Source of the DNA: WLMZ01 sp038227995 | GTDB taxonomy: Bacteria; Actinomycetota; Acidimicrobiia; Acidimicrobiales; Ilumatobacteraceae | Length of the DNA stretch: 64,000 nucleotides | Direction: 5' to 3' | Assembly: GCA_038227995.1 (NCBI GenBank) | Contig: JBBRPP010000028.1 | Coordinates: 7,861-71,860, forward strand | In this document: in pieces, positions 41,421 to 50,638 of the stretch | How positions within the stretch are numbered: the stretch's first letter is position 1 | Layout: every line of letters starts with the position of its first letter | Translations under genes and position numbers: made by a program | Notes under the pieces: generated by a model | Told to the model about the DNA's origin: nothing | Databases searched by the model: none | The model's input: only the letters and a program-made list of their open reading frames with translations

Positions 41421-42419
41421 ATGCGCGACCTCAAAGCCCTCCCCAAGGCACACCTCCATCTCCACCTCGAACTCGGCATGCGCCCGACGACGTTGGCTGA
41501 TCTCGCCGGCAAGTACGGACAGCCCGTTCCGGTCATCCGCGGCTATGGCAACTTCACAGCGTTCAGTGCCACGTGCAAGGCGGCGATGGACTTCCTGCGC
41601 GTCCGCGAGGACTGGGAACGTCTCGCCGACGAGGTGTGCACGGACGCTGTTGCCGACGGCGCGGTCTACATCGAGCCCAGCTTCTGGGCCACGCAGTACC
41701 GATCGATCTGGGGCAGCGACGAGGCCACGTGGGAGCTCGTGTTGGAGATCTTCGCCGCGGCCGCCGATCGGCACGGGATCTGCGTGCGTTTCATGGCGCC
41801 GGTCGATCGCGTCATCGACGACGAAGCATCTTCAATCGCGCTCGCCGAGCGCGCCCTGCGCTATCGATCGATCAACGGCGAGATGGGCATCGTCAGCTTC
41901 GGCCTGCACAACGACGAAGTCGGTCACCCGCCGCAGGACTTCATCGAGTCGTTCCGAATCGCCCGCGAGGGCGGATTGCTGATCACGCCACATGCCGGCG
42001 AGCTCGAGCACGGCCAGTTCGTCAAGGACTCCGTCGACCTTCTCGGCGCCGATCGCATCCAGCACGGCGTGCGATCGTTCGAGGTCCCCGGCTTGGTCGA
42101 GCAGCTCGTCGAGCAAGGCGTGTGCCTGGATGTGTGTCCCACGTCGAACATCATGCTCAGTGTCTTCCCGTCTCTGGCCGAGCACCCGCTGCCGCGTCTG
42201 CTCGCCGCCGGTGTGCGCTGCAGCATCAACGCCGACGACCCGTTGCTGTTCGGCCCGAGCATGCTCGATGAGTACGAGCTGTGCCGTCGCGAGTTCGGCC
42301 TGTCGGACGAGCAGCTGGCATTCATCGCGACGTGCTCGATCGAGAGCGGCGGCGCGCCGGAAGCGGTGAAGACGGCGGCCCTCGCCGGCATTCAGGAGTG
42401 GCTCGCCGTCCCGGCCTGA
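41421..42419 (+). CDS. Second adenosine deaminase family protein
   Basis: 332 residues. Family residues are present: PKAHLHLHLEL with His13/His15 (the usual form is 'HLHLxG'), TPHAGELEHG, RIQHGVRSF and INADDPLLFG. The glycine after the HxH motif is replaced by Leu and the DHG is QHG, so the active site differs from the paralogue at 37335; the two probably act on different substrates. GAAAGG precedes ATG 41421, 38 bp after the flavoprotein. The 3' end overlaps the convergent Rieske gene by 28 bp. Confidence 0.9.
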   Translation: MRDLKALPKAHLHLHLELGMRPTTLADLAGKYGQPVPVIRGYGNFTAFSATCKAAMDFLRVREDWERLADEVCTDAVADGAVYIEPSFWATQYRSIWGSDEATWELVLEIFAAAADRHGICVRFMAPVDRVIDDEASSIALAERALRYRSINGEMGIVSFGLHNDEVGHPPQDFIESFRIAREGGLLITPHAGELEHGQFVKDSVDLLGADRIQHGVRSFEVPGLVEQLVEQGVCLDVCPTSNIMLSVFPSLAEHPLPRLLAAGVRCSINADDPLLFGPSMLDEYELCRREFGLSDEQLAFIATCSIESGGAPEAVKTAALAGIQEWLAVPA

Positions 42420-43414
42420 TCGGATGCCGCCGCATCGAAGAACCGCGTCAGACAACGGCGCAATTCGATCGTCAGTCGATCGGCCTTGGTGTGCACCTCG
42501 ACCGTGAGATCGAGTGGCATCAACGAACCCTCGCGGCGCTTGATCGCGAGGTCTTCGTCGAGCACGCGCTGCTCGAACGCAACGGCGTCGGCCATCGCTT
42601 CCGGTGGCACGTCGTTGCGCAACAGGGTCGTGTACACGCGGCTCGTGCCGGCGCGCTCGGGCTGCACCGAGAACACGATCAGGTTCGTGCCGTTGGCATC
42701 GATGTAATCGAGTCGCAACGTGGTCGTGTACGGCGGCGCGTACGTGTACGTCATCCGCCGCCGTTGGCGCAGCGGACGAATGCCGCTCTTCACGCCCGGG
42801 TCTTCGTGGTTGGCGAAGTCGTGCTCGGTGACCGCGACGAAACCGAATTCCGTGCGCTCGATCTCGTAGTCGTCGACCACATCCGAACCCTCGACGCCGA
42901 ACGTCGCCGCGTGGACGAACGGGAAGTGGGCGACATCGAGGAAGTTGTCGATCATGTCGGCCGGGTCGACAACCGCCGCGCGGGCGGGCGCGAGCATTCC
43001 CATCGATGATGCCGGCGGTGCGGTGAGGTCGGGCAACGGTGCCAGCGGTTCGTCCGGCGCGAGCCACACGATGCCGGCCGCTTCGACCAGTCCGGCCGGC
43101 GGTGTGATGCGAGCGCGGGGCGGCAGAGTCGCACCGACGCCGAGCGCCGGAATCAGCGTGCACCCGCCATCGGCACCGAAGCGCCACCCGTGATACGCAC
43201 ACTGGATCGTGCCATCAGCGCACATCGTGCCGGCCGACAGCGGCGCCAAGCGGTGCGGGCAACGATCGGCGAACGCCCGGATGCCATCGGCCACACGGAC
43301 GAGCATCCACGGCTCGTCGAGCAACCAGAATTGCGAAGGCGCCTCGGTCACTTCGTCGCTCAACGCGATCGCATGCCACCCGCGCCGCAGCCCGGCAACT
43401 CGTTCGTCTCCCAT
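42392..43414 (-). CDS. Rieske oxygenase, vanillate-O-demethylase-like
   Basis: 340 residues, complete. Rieske cluster ligands C52-P-H54 and C72-A-Y-H75-GW. Catalytic iron site in MIDNFLDVAHFPFVHAATFG. The final block DLTVEVHTKADRLTIELRR matches the Rieske-less paralogue at 23285, so the two derive from one ancestor. Enzymes of this kind remove O- or N-methyl groups or hydroxylate rings; the NdmA-type caffeine demethylases are of the same broad architecture. An electron-transfer reductase is not adjacent. Position convergent to the deaminase operon fits a pathway for N-alkyl purines (inference). Confidence 0.9.
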   Translation of the reverse strand: MGDERVAGLRRGWHAIALSDEVTEAPSQFWLLDEPWMLVRVADGIRAFADRCPHRLAPLSAGTMCADGTIQCAYHGWRFGADGGCTLIPALGVGATLPPRARITPPAGLVEAAGIVWLAPDEPLAPLPDLTAPPASSMGMLAPARAAVVDPADMIDNFLDVAHFPFVHAATFGVEGSDVVDDYEIERTEFGFVAVTEHDFANHEDPGVKSGIRPLRQRRRMTYTYAPPYTTTLRLDYIDANGTNLIVFSVQPERAGTSRVYTTLLRNDVPPEAMADAVAFEQRVLDEDLAIKRREGSLMPLDLTVEVHTKADRLTIELRRCLTRFFDAAASDQAGTASHS

Positions 43415-43634
43415 GCGAACGACGATACGCGCCCGCCGTGTCGATCAGATTTCCAGCGAATGAACCGTGCCGTTTGGGAGGGACCGCTCGGGTGGGAATC
43501 GGGTGGAACGCCAACCAAATTCACACCCGATCGCCCCGCTCGGGGCATAACCCGCCTGCTGCGTTGACACGGAAACCGCAGTAGCGTGCGAATCGTGCAC
43601 CGCGGGGGCGGCGCATCACTCGAAAGGCACAGCC

Positions 43635-44711
43635 ATGACCGCAGGCAGCTCACCCATTCTTCCCGGTCGTCTCGGCACGCCGACGATGGCATTGAAGGAC
43701 GACCCGCGGGCCGATCCGCGCATGATTGCGGCAATGGAGCCGTTCGGCCTCGCCAATGCGCAGGAGCCGACGCCGGTGACGGCAGATGCTTCGATGGAGG
43801 CGTTGCTCGAGATGTGTGCGATGTCCGAGGAGGGCTTCGAGGCACTCTTCGGCGTGATGGCGATGGCCGCACCGCCGATCGAAGGCGTCACGTCGACGAT
43901 CGAACTGATCCGCGGTATCGACGGCAACGACATCACGCTGTACCTCCATCGCCCCACGGACGTCGATGGACCGCTTCCAGCCGTGTTGCACCTTCACGGC
44001 GGCGGCATGGTGTTGCTCGAAGCCGCCGGACCTGGCTACAAGCGCTGGCGCGAGGACCTGGCCGCGACCGGGATGGTCGTGATCGGCGTCGAGTTCCGCA
44101 ACGGCGGTGGCAAGCACGGGCCGCACCCCTTCCCCGCCAGTCTCAACGACTGCACCTCCGCGCTGCAGTGGGTCACCGACAACCGTGAACGGCTGGGCAT
44201 CTCCAAGGTCGTCGTGTCCGGCGAATCAGGCGGCGGCAACCTCACCCTCGCAACGACGCTGCAGGCCGGCCGCGACGGACGAATCAGCCAGATCGACGGT
44301 GTGTACGCGCAGTGCCCGTACATCTCCGGCGCCTACGCGAATCCGATTCCCGAGCTCGCCTCGCTGTACGAGAACGACGGTTACTTCCTGGCGTGTGACT
44401 CGATGGCAGCGTTGGCCCGTATCTACGACCCGGAACGCACGAACGCGACCAACCCGTTGGCATGGCCGTACCACGCGAGCACCGACGACCTCCGCGGCCT
44501 GCCCCCGCACGTGATCTCGGTCAACCAGCTCGATCCGCTGCGCGACGAGGGCCTGGCCTACTTCCGCAAGTTGCTCGACGCCGGCGTCTCGGCTGTGGGC
44601 CGCACCGTGAACGGCACCTCGCACGCGGGCGACTGCATCTTCCGCGAGGCCATGCGCGACGTCTACATGGCGACCATTCGCGACATCAAAGGCTTCGCCG
44701 ACTCGCTCTGA
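43635..44711 (+). CDS. Alpha/beta hydrolase (hormone-sensitive-lipase-like esterase)
   Basis: 358 residues. The HSL-family oxyanion motif HLHGGGMV (~residues 117-124) and nucleophile GESGGG (~196-201) are clear. Acid and His are likely in ISVNQLDPLRDEG (Asp) and VNGTSHAGDCIF (His). The N-terminal ~85 residues form the cap. AAAGG sits before ATG 43635. It would hydrolyse a carboxyl ester of a small lipophilic compound. Stands alone between two convergent or divergent neighbours. Confidence 0.9.
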   Translation: MTAGSSPILPGRLGTPTMALKDDPRADPRMIAAMEPFGLANAQEPTPVTADASMEALLEMCAMSEEGFEALFGVMAMAAPPIEGVTSTIELIRGIDGNDITLYLHRPTDVDGPLPAVLHLHGGGMVLLEAAGPGYKRWREDLAATGMVVIGVEFRNGGGKHGPHPFPASLNDCTSALQWVTDNRERLGISKVVVSGESGGGNLTLATTLQAGRDGRISQIDGVYAQCPYISGAYANPIPELASLYENDGYFLACDSMAALARIYDPERTNATNPLAWPYHASTDDLRGLPPHVISVNQLDPLRDEGLAYFRKLLDAGVSAVGRTVNGTSHAGDCIFREAMRDVYMATIRDIKGFADSL

Positions 44712-44731
44712 ACACGGCGACACGCGTGCGT

Positions 44732-46099
44732 CTATGACGCAATGCGCACGGTGTTCTTGCCGGAGTGCTTGGCCTCCAACAACGCCTCGTCGGCGCGCTG
44801 GATGAGGATCGACGGGATCAGCGGCTGCGCGCCCATTGCGACGCCGATGCTCGCGCCGACAGCGAGTGTGATCGAGCCGATCCGGATCGGCCGACGGATC
44901 ACTGCCGCAACGCGGTCGGCCAGCTCCCAGCCGGCCATCACATCCGACACGCCGGGACATGCGACAGCGAATTCGTCGCCACCGAGCCGACACGCGACAC
45001 CGATCACCCCGACAGTCTCGCGGATGCGCGCGGCGACTTCGACGAGCACCCCATCGCCCACTTGGTGACCGTGCAGATCGTTGATCGGCTTGAAGTCGTC
45101 GAGATCGATGTACAACAGCGCGATGTCCGACGTGTTCATCTCCTCGAGCCGACGCGAGAACTCGGCCCGATTGCTCAGCAGGGTGAGCGGATCATGCGCG
45201 GCGGCCCAACGGAGATCGTGCTTTGTCCGCCCGTCCATGATCGCCAGCGCGGCGATGCGTAGCCCGAGATGCAACGGCATCTGCGGCTGCAACGCGAGCT
45301 CGACCAACTGCTGACCCCATCCGACGAAACATCCGATCACCTCGTCGCCACCCGGTGCCGTCAGCGGCGCGAACGTCACCGCCGCATAGCCGAGGTCGGA
45401 TGGCGCGCAGCCGAGGTCGCGCAGCAGAACGTCGTCGGTGTCGGCGAGTGACAGCATCTTCGGCTCTCGCACGCCAGCGCGGAGGGCGCATTTGGCGATG
45501 CTCGCCAGCCGCGGATCGGGGGCAACGCCATCCGGCGACCACGCCACACAGACGTCATCGTCGTGCCACCACGAAATGAAGCAACGCGCATCAGAGCCCA
45601 TCGATCGATCGCCGAGGCGGGCAACGAGCGGAAGCACCTCGCCGACGTGAGCGCCGGTGCCGAGCAGTTCGATCGAACGGCCGATGTCGCTGCGATCGGT
45701 GATCAGCTTGCAGGTGACGAGGAAGCCACGGATCCACGGATCACCGGTGTGGTCGAACGTGACGGCCTCCATCGTCACCCACGCACCGGATGCAGCCAGG
45801 ACCCGCACATCGGACGGATCGGGGCGGAACGCTGGACCGGCACCGGCATCGATCTGCCGCGACCCGAACTGGGTGAGCATGTCGACCACCAGGGCTACGT
45901 CGTCCGGGTGCAGGTAGTCGGTGCCATTGCGACCGACCAGGCTCTCGTAGCCGAGGATCACGCTCACCGATTCCGTGTGCCACAGCACCGTGAACGTCTC
46001 GTCGAACAGCAACGAGAACTGCCCTTCGGCGCGACACATCGACGCCAGCCCTCGCGCCCGGTACTGGGCGGCGAGGGCTGGGTCGATGTCATCAGGCAC
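44732..46099 (-). CDS. Diguanylate cyclase (GGDEF) with N-terminal PAS-like sensor
   Basis: 455 residues from GTG 46099. A PAS-like domain (residues ~18-125: FSLLFDETFTVLWHTESVSVILGYE...YLHPDDVALV) is followed by a GAF-like or linker region. The GGDEF domain is at ~290-455: DPLTLLSNRAEFSRRL, IALLYIDLDDFKPINDLHGH and the active site GGDEF at 373-377. An RxxD inhibitory site is not evident. No membrane segments, so it senses an intracellular signal and makes c-di-GMP. The surface-fibre and pilin genes at 4-6 kb are natural downstream targets but not adjacent. Confidence 0.92.
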   Translation of the reverse strand: MPDDIDPALAAQYRARGLASMCRAEGQFSLLFDETFTVLWHTESVSVILGYESLVGRNGTDYLHPDDVALVVDMLTQFGSRQIDAGAGPAFRPDPSDVRVLAASGAWVTMEAVTFDHTGDPWIRGFLVTCKLITDRSDIGRSIELLGTGAHVGEVLPLVARLGDRSMGSDARCFISWWHDDDVCVAWSPDGVAPDPRLASIAKCALRAGVREPKMLSLADTDDVLLRDLGCAPSDLGYAAVTFAPLTAPGGDEVIGCFVGWGQQLVELALQPQMPLHLGLRIAALAIMDGRTKHDLRWAAAHDPLTLLSNRAEFSRRLEEMNTSDIALLYIDLDDFKPINDLHGHQVGDGVLVEVAARIRETVGVIGVACRLGGDEFAVACPGVSDVMAGWELADRVAAVIRRPIRIGSITLAVGASIGVAMGAQPLIPSILIQRADEALLEAKHSGKNTVRIAS

Positions 46100-46130
46100 C
46101 GAGATTCATCGGCGTCGGACAGATTTCACT

Positions 46131-46152
46131 TGAACAACATTTCGTTTGTTCA
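46131..46152 (-). terminator. Short hairpin after the secreted protein gene
   Basis: TGAACAA (46131-46137) pairs with TTGTTCA (46146-46152), which includes the stop codon of the minus-strand gene. A weak stem with no long U-tract; partial termination at best before the cyclase gene. Confidence 0.3.
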
Positions 46153-46902
46153 GTGCACGTGGGCGATGGCGAGTGCGGTGCGCAGGCCCCACGTCGCTGC
46201 CTTGGCGTCGTTGCCTTCGGCCATCCGAGCCTTGCTGGTGGCGGGCGACAGGATCGCATGGTTGCCGTTGTAGTCGGCGGGCGTGAGGGCGATCACGCCG
46301 TCGACCGAGCCGGCCTCGGCCGTCTGCGCAGCGGTGATGTAGCCGTTCATCTTGGCGATGTCGGCGTCAGCCTTGGTGGTGTCCTTGCCCTCGGCCTTGA
46401 GCGCATCGATCTTGCCCTGCAGCTCGGTCGCCTTGTCCTGCAGCGTGGCCGTGTTGGCGCTGGCGTGATCGAACTTGATCGTCAGGTCGACCTGGCGCTG
46501 AACCAGGACGTACACCCGGTTGTCGGCCACGATCGAGGTGCACAGGGGGCGCAGCTCCTGCAGCGTCGTCGCCGCGTCGATCTCGGTCTTGAGCGTGTTC
46601 AGGTTGCCTTCGGTCGTGGTGATGATCGTCTCCACAGCCGTCCGGTGATCAGCGGTCACGTCGGCGGCCGCCGCAAGACGACCGTCGTAGACGCCGAGTG
46701 AGGTGAGGCGAGCGGCGATCGCGGCGTCGCACTTGGCCTGCACCGAGCCGACCGTCTTCGACGATGTCCCGGGGACGGACGAGTCGGTGCCGGTACCGGA
46801 ATCAGCGAAGGCCGAGGTCGCCGAGAAGGCGATCGTTCCGGCGAGGACGATTCCGCTGACTGCCTTGAGCAGGCGGTGATTCGAGTGAGTGTTGGTGTTC
46901 AT
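46150..46902 (-). CDS. Secreted coiled-coil protein of unknown function
   Basis: 250 residues. A signal peptide (AVSGIVLAGTIAFSATSAFA, cleavage after residue ~33) precedes a mature chain that is mostly helical with two Cys (AKCDAAI; RPLCTSI) likely joined by a disulfide. Heptad-like segments are AVETIITTTEGNLNTLKTEI and LQDKATELQGKIDALKAEGK. AAGGAGAAG is 7 nt before ATG 46902. No named family recognised. Downstream lies the diguanylate cyclase on the same strand, 50 bp away. Confidence 0.8.
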   Translation of the reverse strand: MNTNTHSNHRLLKAVSGIVLAGTIAFSATSAFADSGTGTDSSVPGTSSKTVGSVQAKCDAAIAARLTSLGVYDGRLAAAADVTADHRTAVETIITTTEGNLNTLKTEIDAATTLQELRPLCTSIVADNRVYVLVQRQVDLTIKFDHASANTATLQDKATELQGKIDALKAEGKDTTKADADIAKMNGYITAAQTAEAGSVDGVIALTPADYNGNHAILSPATSKARMAEGNDAKAATWGLRTALAIAHVH

Positions 46903-46992
46903 GATGGCTTCTCCTTGTCGAGGTGGAATGACGCCACTTTCGGGGAGAGCCGTGATCGATTGATCACCGACGTGTGATCGAAGTGTGAGGGC

Positions 46993-47946
46993 TCAGCCCT
47001 CGAGCCGTTGCAGCTCGAGCTCGACTGCCGCACGCGAATCGACACCCGTGAGGATCCGCACCGGGCGGCGCCCGGCCCACGCCGATTCGTTGGCACCGAT
47101 GCGCGCCGCAGCGACCGTCTTGCCACGCGAGAAGCTGTGCCCACAGTCGACGCGGATCGGCTGCTCGACCCACGTGTACAGCTGCGGCGCGAGCAGATAG
47201 CTGATCGCCGACGAGTCGTGCACGTAGATGCCTTCGAGCCGAGCGCGCGAGCGATGGAAGTCGACATAGAGCGGCAAGATCGTTGCCAGGTGTTTGGCAC
47301 GCGCACTCGTGAACTCACCGATCCGGGCCAGATCGGCGTTGCTCATCAGCGTCCTCTCGGTGACATCGAGGCCGGCCATCACGATCGGGCAGTCGGCGCC
47401 GAACACGATGTCCGCAGCCTCTGGGTCGTTGAGGATGTTCGCCTCGCCGGCCGGCGACGCGTTGCCGCCGGTGAACGCGTTACCACCCATCAACACGATC
47501 TCGGCCAGGTTCTGGGTGAGACGTGGTTCCAGCGACATGGCCAGAGCGATATTGGTGAGCGGACCGATCGGCACGAGCGTGATCTCGCCCGGCGACGCCA
47601 TCACGGTCTCGATGATGAAGTGCGCCGCGTCGACATCGACCACTGTCGTCGTCGGTGGATCGAGGAAGACGTCGCCCTGGCCGTCGGCGCCGTGGACGAA
47701 CGCAACCGGGCCGCGGTAATCGGTCACCAGCGGCTTGCCGACGCCCGCCGCGACCGGGATGTCGGTTCGCCCGGCGATCTCCAACAGCGTCAGCGCGTTG
47801 GCCGTGCACACCTCGACGTGGGCGTTGCCGTACACGGTGGTCAGCCCGACGACATCGAGTTCGGGCGACTCGAGGGCGTAGAAGATGGCCATCGCGTCGT
47901 CGATGCCCGGGTCGGTGTCGATGATGATCTTGCGTGGGTTCGGCAC
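46993..47946 (-). CDS. Nucleoside hydrolase (IunH/RihA-type)
   Basis: 317 residues from GTG 47946. The hallmark calcium-binding start KIIIDTDPGIDDAMAI (residues ~6-21) is intact. Further family blocks are LVPIGPLTNIALAM, IVLMGGNAFTGGNASPAGEANILNDPEAADIVF and the active-site His in YVHDSSAISYLL. It cleaves the N-glycosidic bond of ribonucleosides to give base and ribose. Longer in-frame starts up to 48111 would run into the divergent reductase and are rejected. Together with adenine deaminase at 38294 it completes a nucleoside to hypoxanthine route. Confidence 0.92.
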   Translation of the reverse strand: MPNPRKIIIDTDPGIDDAMAIFYALESPELDVVGLTTVYGNAHVEVCTANALTLLEIAGRTDIPVAAGVGKPLVTDYRGPVAFVHGADGQGDVFLDPPTTTVVDVDAAHFIIETVMASPGEITLVPIGPLTNIALAMSLEPRLTQNLAEIVLMGGNAFTGGNASPAGEANILNDPEAADIVFGADCPIVMAGLDVTERTLMSNADLARIGEFTSARAKHLATILPLYVDFHRSRARLEGIYVHDSSAISYLLAPQLYTWVEQPIRVDCGHSFSRGKTVAAARIGANESAWAGRRPVRILTGVDSRAAVELELQRLEG

Positions 47947-47995
47947 CGGGCCAGGGTAGCTGTCGTCATGGCAGCTCGCAGATAGCGTCACGCCG

Positions 47996-48844
47996 GTGAG
48001 CGACATCTCCCCTGCGGACATCCCCAACCACCCTCTCTCCGATGGCACGTCGATCCCGAAGCTCGGCTTCGGCGTGTGGCAGGTGCCCGATGATGAAGCG
48101 GAAACCGCCACGCTCGAGGCGTTCCGTGTCGGTTACCGGCACATCGACACGGCCGCGATCTACGGCAACGAGAAGGGCGTTGGTCGGGCCATCGCGAAGT
48201 CGGGCCTGGGTCGTGACGAGGTGTACCTCACGACGAAGGTCTGGAACGGCCAGCAGGGCTACGACACGACGCTGGCCGCGTTCGAGAAGAGCGCTGGTCG
48301 GCTCGGCCTGGAGACCATCGATCTCTATCTGATCCATTGGGCCGCGCCGCCGCTCGGCAAGTACGTCGACACGTGGAAGGCGTTGGTGACGCTGCACCAG
48401 CAGGGTTTGGCCCACTCGATCGGTGTGTCCAACTTCAACCAACCCGAGCTCGAGGCGATCATCGACGCGACCGGTGTCACCCCGGTGCTCAACCAGATCG
48501 AGTTGCACCCGTACCTGCAGCAGCACGAACTGCGCGCGTTCAACGCAGCGCACGGCATCGCCACCGAGGCGTGGTCGCCGCTGGGGTCCGGACACGGTCT
48601 GCTCGACGATCCCGTGCTCACCGAGATCGCGACGCGCAACGGCATCACGACGGCGCAAGTGGTGCTGGCGTGGCACCTCGCGATCGACAACGTGGTCATC
48701 CCCAAGTCGGTCACGCCGTCGCGCATCGCCGAGAACCTGGCGAGCGTGAAGGTGACGTTGTCCGACGCCGATCTCGCCGCGATCGCGACGCTGGACCGAG
48801 GCACCCGCTACGGCTCGGACCCGGCGACCGCTTCGTTCGCCTAG
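47996..48844 (+). CDS. Aldo/keto reductase
   Basis: 282 residues from GTG 47996. The AKR5-like pattern is complete: DTAAIYGNEKGVGRAI (catalytic Asp/Tyr), LTTKVWN (Lys), LYLIHWAAP (His), GVSNFNQPEL, NQIELHPYLQQ and the NADPH segment VVIPKSVTPSRIAENL. It reduces small aldehydes or ketones such as 2,5-diketo-gluconate. Divergent from the nucleoside hydrolase with 49 bp between starts. Confidence 0.93.
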   Translation: MSDISPADIPNHPLSDGTSIPKLGFGVWQVPDDEAETATLEAFRVGYRHIDTAAIYGNEKGVGRAIAKSGLGRDEVYLTTKVWNGQQGYDTTLAAFEKSAGRLGLETIDLYLIHWAAPPLGKYVDTWKALVTLHQQGLAHSIGVSNFNQPELEAIIDATGVTPVLNQIELHPYLQQHELRAFNAAHGIATEAWSPLGSGHGLLDDPVLTEIATRNGITTAQVVLAWHLAIDNVVIPKSVTPSRIAENLASVKVTLSDADLAAIATLDRGTRYGSDPATASFA

Positions 48845-48851
48845 CTACTTG

Positions 48852-49649
48852 CTAGGCCGGGTTCACTGAGCCGAGGAACTCGATCGCGGCGTCGGTCCAA
48901 GCGCGCAGTTCGCGGAACGTGCTGGCCGTCACCAACGTTGCGTGAGGCATCAACTCGACGAGTCGTTCGGCCGTGCTCGTCGGATGGCCGGGATCACCGG
49001 TCCATGCCATGATCATCGTGGGGACGTGAAGCGATGCGACATCGGCCGCGTCGGGGAAGTCTGCCGCCGCTGCACCGCGCAGCACGCGGGCGAGGCGCAC
49101 CGGATCAGCGGCGCGCGTCGCCGCTTCCTGGCCATCGCGCCACTGTGGGATCGACGACAGCGGGTCCGGCCCGGGCGCCGCGCGGCTGCTGGCAACGAGC
49201 GCGTCGATGTCGCCGGTTTCCACCAGATGAGCACCCATCTCGTACGCCTCACGCTGCGCCGGCCGTGAGTCCCACGCGGTCGGTGGGATCGCCAGCAACA
49301 GCGCCGTGACGCGCTCGGGCGCGATGACCGCCGCGTGCAATGCGGTGGCACATCCCATCGAGGCGCCACCCGCGATGTACGTGTCGATGCCGAGTTCGTC
49401 GGCCAGTGCGAGCTGGTCGAGGGCGAGCTCGCGCCAGTGATACGCCGACAGATCGGACGATGATTCGGATTCGCCGTGGCCGCGGGCGTCGTAGCGCGTG
49501 ATGCGCGCGTGATCCTGCATCCGGGTCCAGTCGACCAGACCGAACAGATCCTCGGACGCCATGCTGCTGGTCAGGCCGTGGCCCCAGATGAGGTCGGGCC
49601 CGGCGCCCGCCGTGCGGTGGACGATCTCGGCACCGCGGATGTTCGTCAC
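48852..49649 (-). CDS. Alpha/beta hydrolase lacking an obvious catalytic His
   Basis: 265 residues from GTG 49649. The alpha/beta fold is clear: LIWGHGLTSSM (oxyanion), RYDARGHGESESS, nucleophile elbow GGASMG and the acid strand TMIMAWTGDPGHP. The final strand, where a His normally completes the triad, reads HATLVTASTFRELRAW with the His before the strand; no H near the usual position is seen. It may be inactive, use the other His, or have a different chemistry. Its start overlaps the EamA stop by 4 bp (GTGA). Confidence 0.85.
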   Translation of the reverse strand: MTNIRGAEIVHRTAGAGPDLIWGHGLTSSMASEDLFGLVDWTRMQDHARITRYDARGHGESESSSDLSAYHWRELALDQLALADELGIDTYIAGGASMGCATALHAAVIAPERVTALLLAIPPTAWDSRPAQREAYEMGAHLVETGDIDALVASSRAAPGPDPLSSIPQWRDGQEAATRAADPVRLARVLRGAAAADFPDAADVASLHVPTMIMAWTGDPGHPTSTAERLVELMPHATLVTASTFRELRAWTDAAIEFLGSVNPA

Positions 49650-50581
49650 GGCAGCGTCGAGAATTCCGTCGGCCGGGCCGAGCGTTCACTGATCCACAGC
49701 GCTGCGAGCACGAGCAACCCGCCGACCGCGTCGCGCAGGTGCAGCGCTTCGCCGACGACCCACCACGACAGGATCACGCCGATCAGTGGGGTCAGGAACA
49801 TCGCGACAGCCACTCGACTGGGTGGCTGATTCGAGATCACTCGGCACAGCAGCAGGTACGCGAGCGCCGAGCCGAAGCCGAGGAACAGCACCGCGCCGAA
49901 CGCCTTGCCGGTGACGGCGTGGCGCACCATGCCTTTGTCGGCGACATCGAGCAGACACGCGGGAATCACCAGGAACAGCGCACCGACCTGGGTGACCGCC
50001 GCGACCGCGAGCGGGTCGACGCCCTGGCCCGCCCGCCGCACCATTGCGGTGTACACCGAGAACGCGACCACGGTTCCGAGCAGCAGGATCATCGGCAGGA
50101 TCGGGGCATCGCCGGTCTTCTCGGTGAGGATGCCCGACGCGACGAACGCCCCGCCGAACCCGACGATCAGCGCAGTGAGCGCGGGCCGGCTCAGGCGATC
50201 ACCGGCGAAGACCATCGCCGCCAGCGCGACGCCAATGGGCTCGAGTCCGATGACGATCGAGCCGATCGTCGCCGAACCCTTGTCGACTCCGATCGCCATG
50301 AGCGCGGCCATCAAACCGATGCCGAAGCAGCCGATCACCAAGAGTCGACGAATGTGACCACGCGCTGTCGGCAGCCGCTTGCGGGCAACGATCATCAGCA
50401 CGGCCGCCGCGATCAGGAACCGTCCGAGATTCGTGGTGGCCGGGCCGAAGCTGGCAGATGCGAGCTTGTACGCCGGCAGGCTGCCACCGAAGAACAGCAC
50501 CATCACCAACAGCGCGATGCGCACCTTGGCGGTGGCGGGAGCATCGACAACCGTTGACACGGGGGCAGCGGTGACGCTCAT
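49646..50581 (-). CDS. EamA/DMT-family transporter
   Basis: 311 residues with ten predicted membrane helices in two repeats; the EamA signature occurs twice (e.g. LPAYKLASASFGPATTNLGRFL and FGSALAYLLLCRVI...VAVAMFLTPLIGVILSW). Such proteins export amino acids or metabolites. It is coupled to the downstream hydrolase. Exporter or importer specificity is not deducible. Confidence 0.9.
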   Translation of the reverse strand: MSVTAAPVSTVVDAPATAKVRIALLVMVLFFGGSLPAYKLASASFGPATTNLGRFLIAAAVLMIVARKRLPTARGHIRRLLVIGCFGIGLMAALMAIGVDKGSATIGSIVIGLEPIGVALAAMVFAGDRLSRPALTALIVGFGGAFVASGILTEKTGDAPILPMILLLGTVVAFSVYTAMVRRAGQGVDPLAVAAVTQVGALFLVIPACLLDVADKGMVRHAVTGKAFGAVLFLGFGSALAYLLLCRVISNQPPSRVAVAMFLTPLIGVILSWWVVGEALHLRDAVGGLLVLAALWISERSARPTEFSTLP

Positions 50582-50638
50582 CGGCCCGCACGCTAGCAGC
50601 GCGCGATCCGTGCGCCGAGTGGGGCGGCGCGGGCTACG

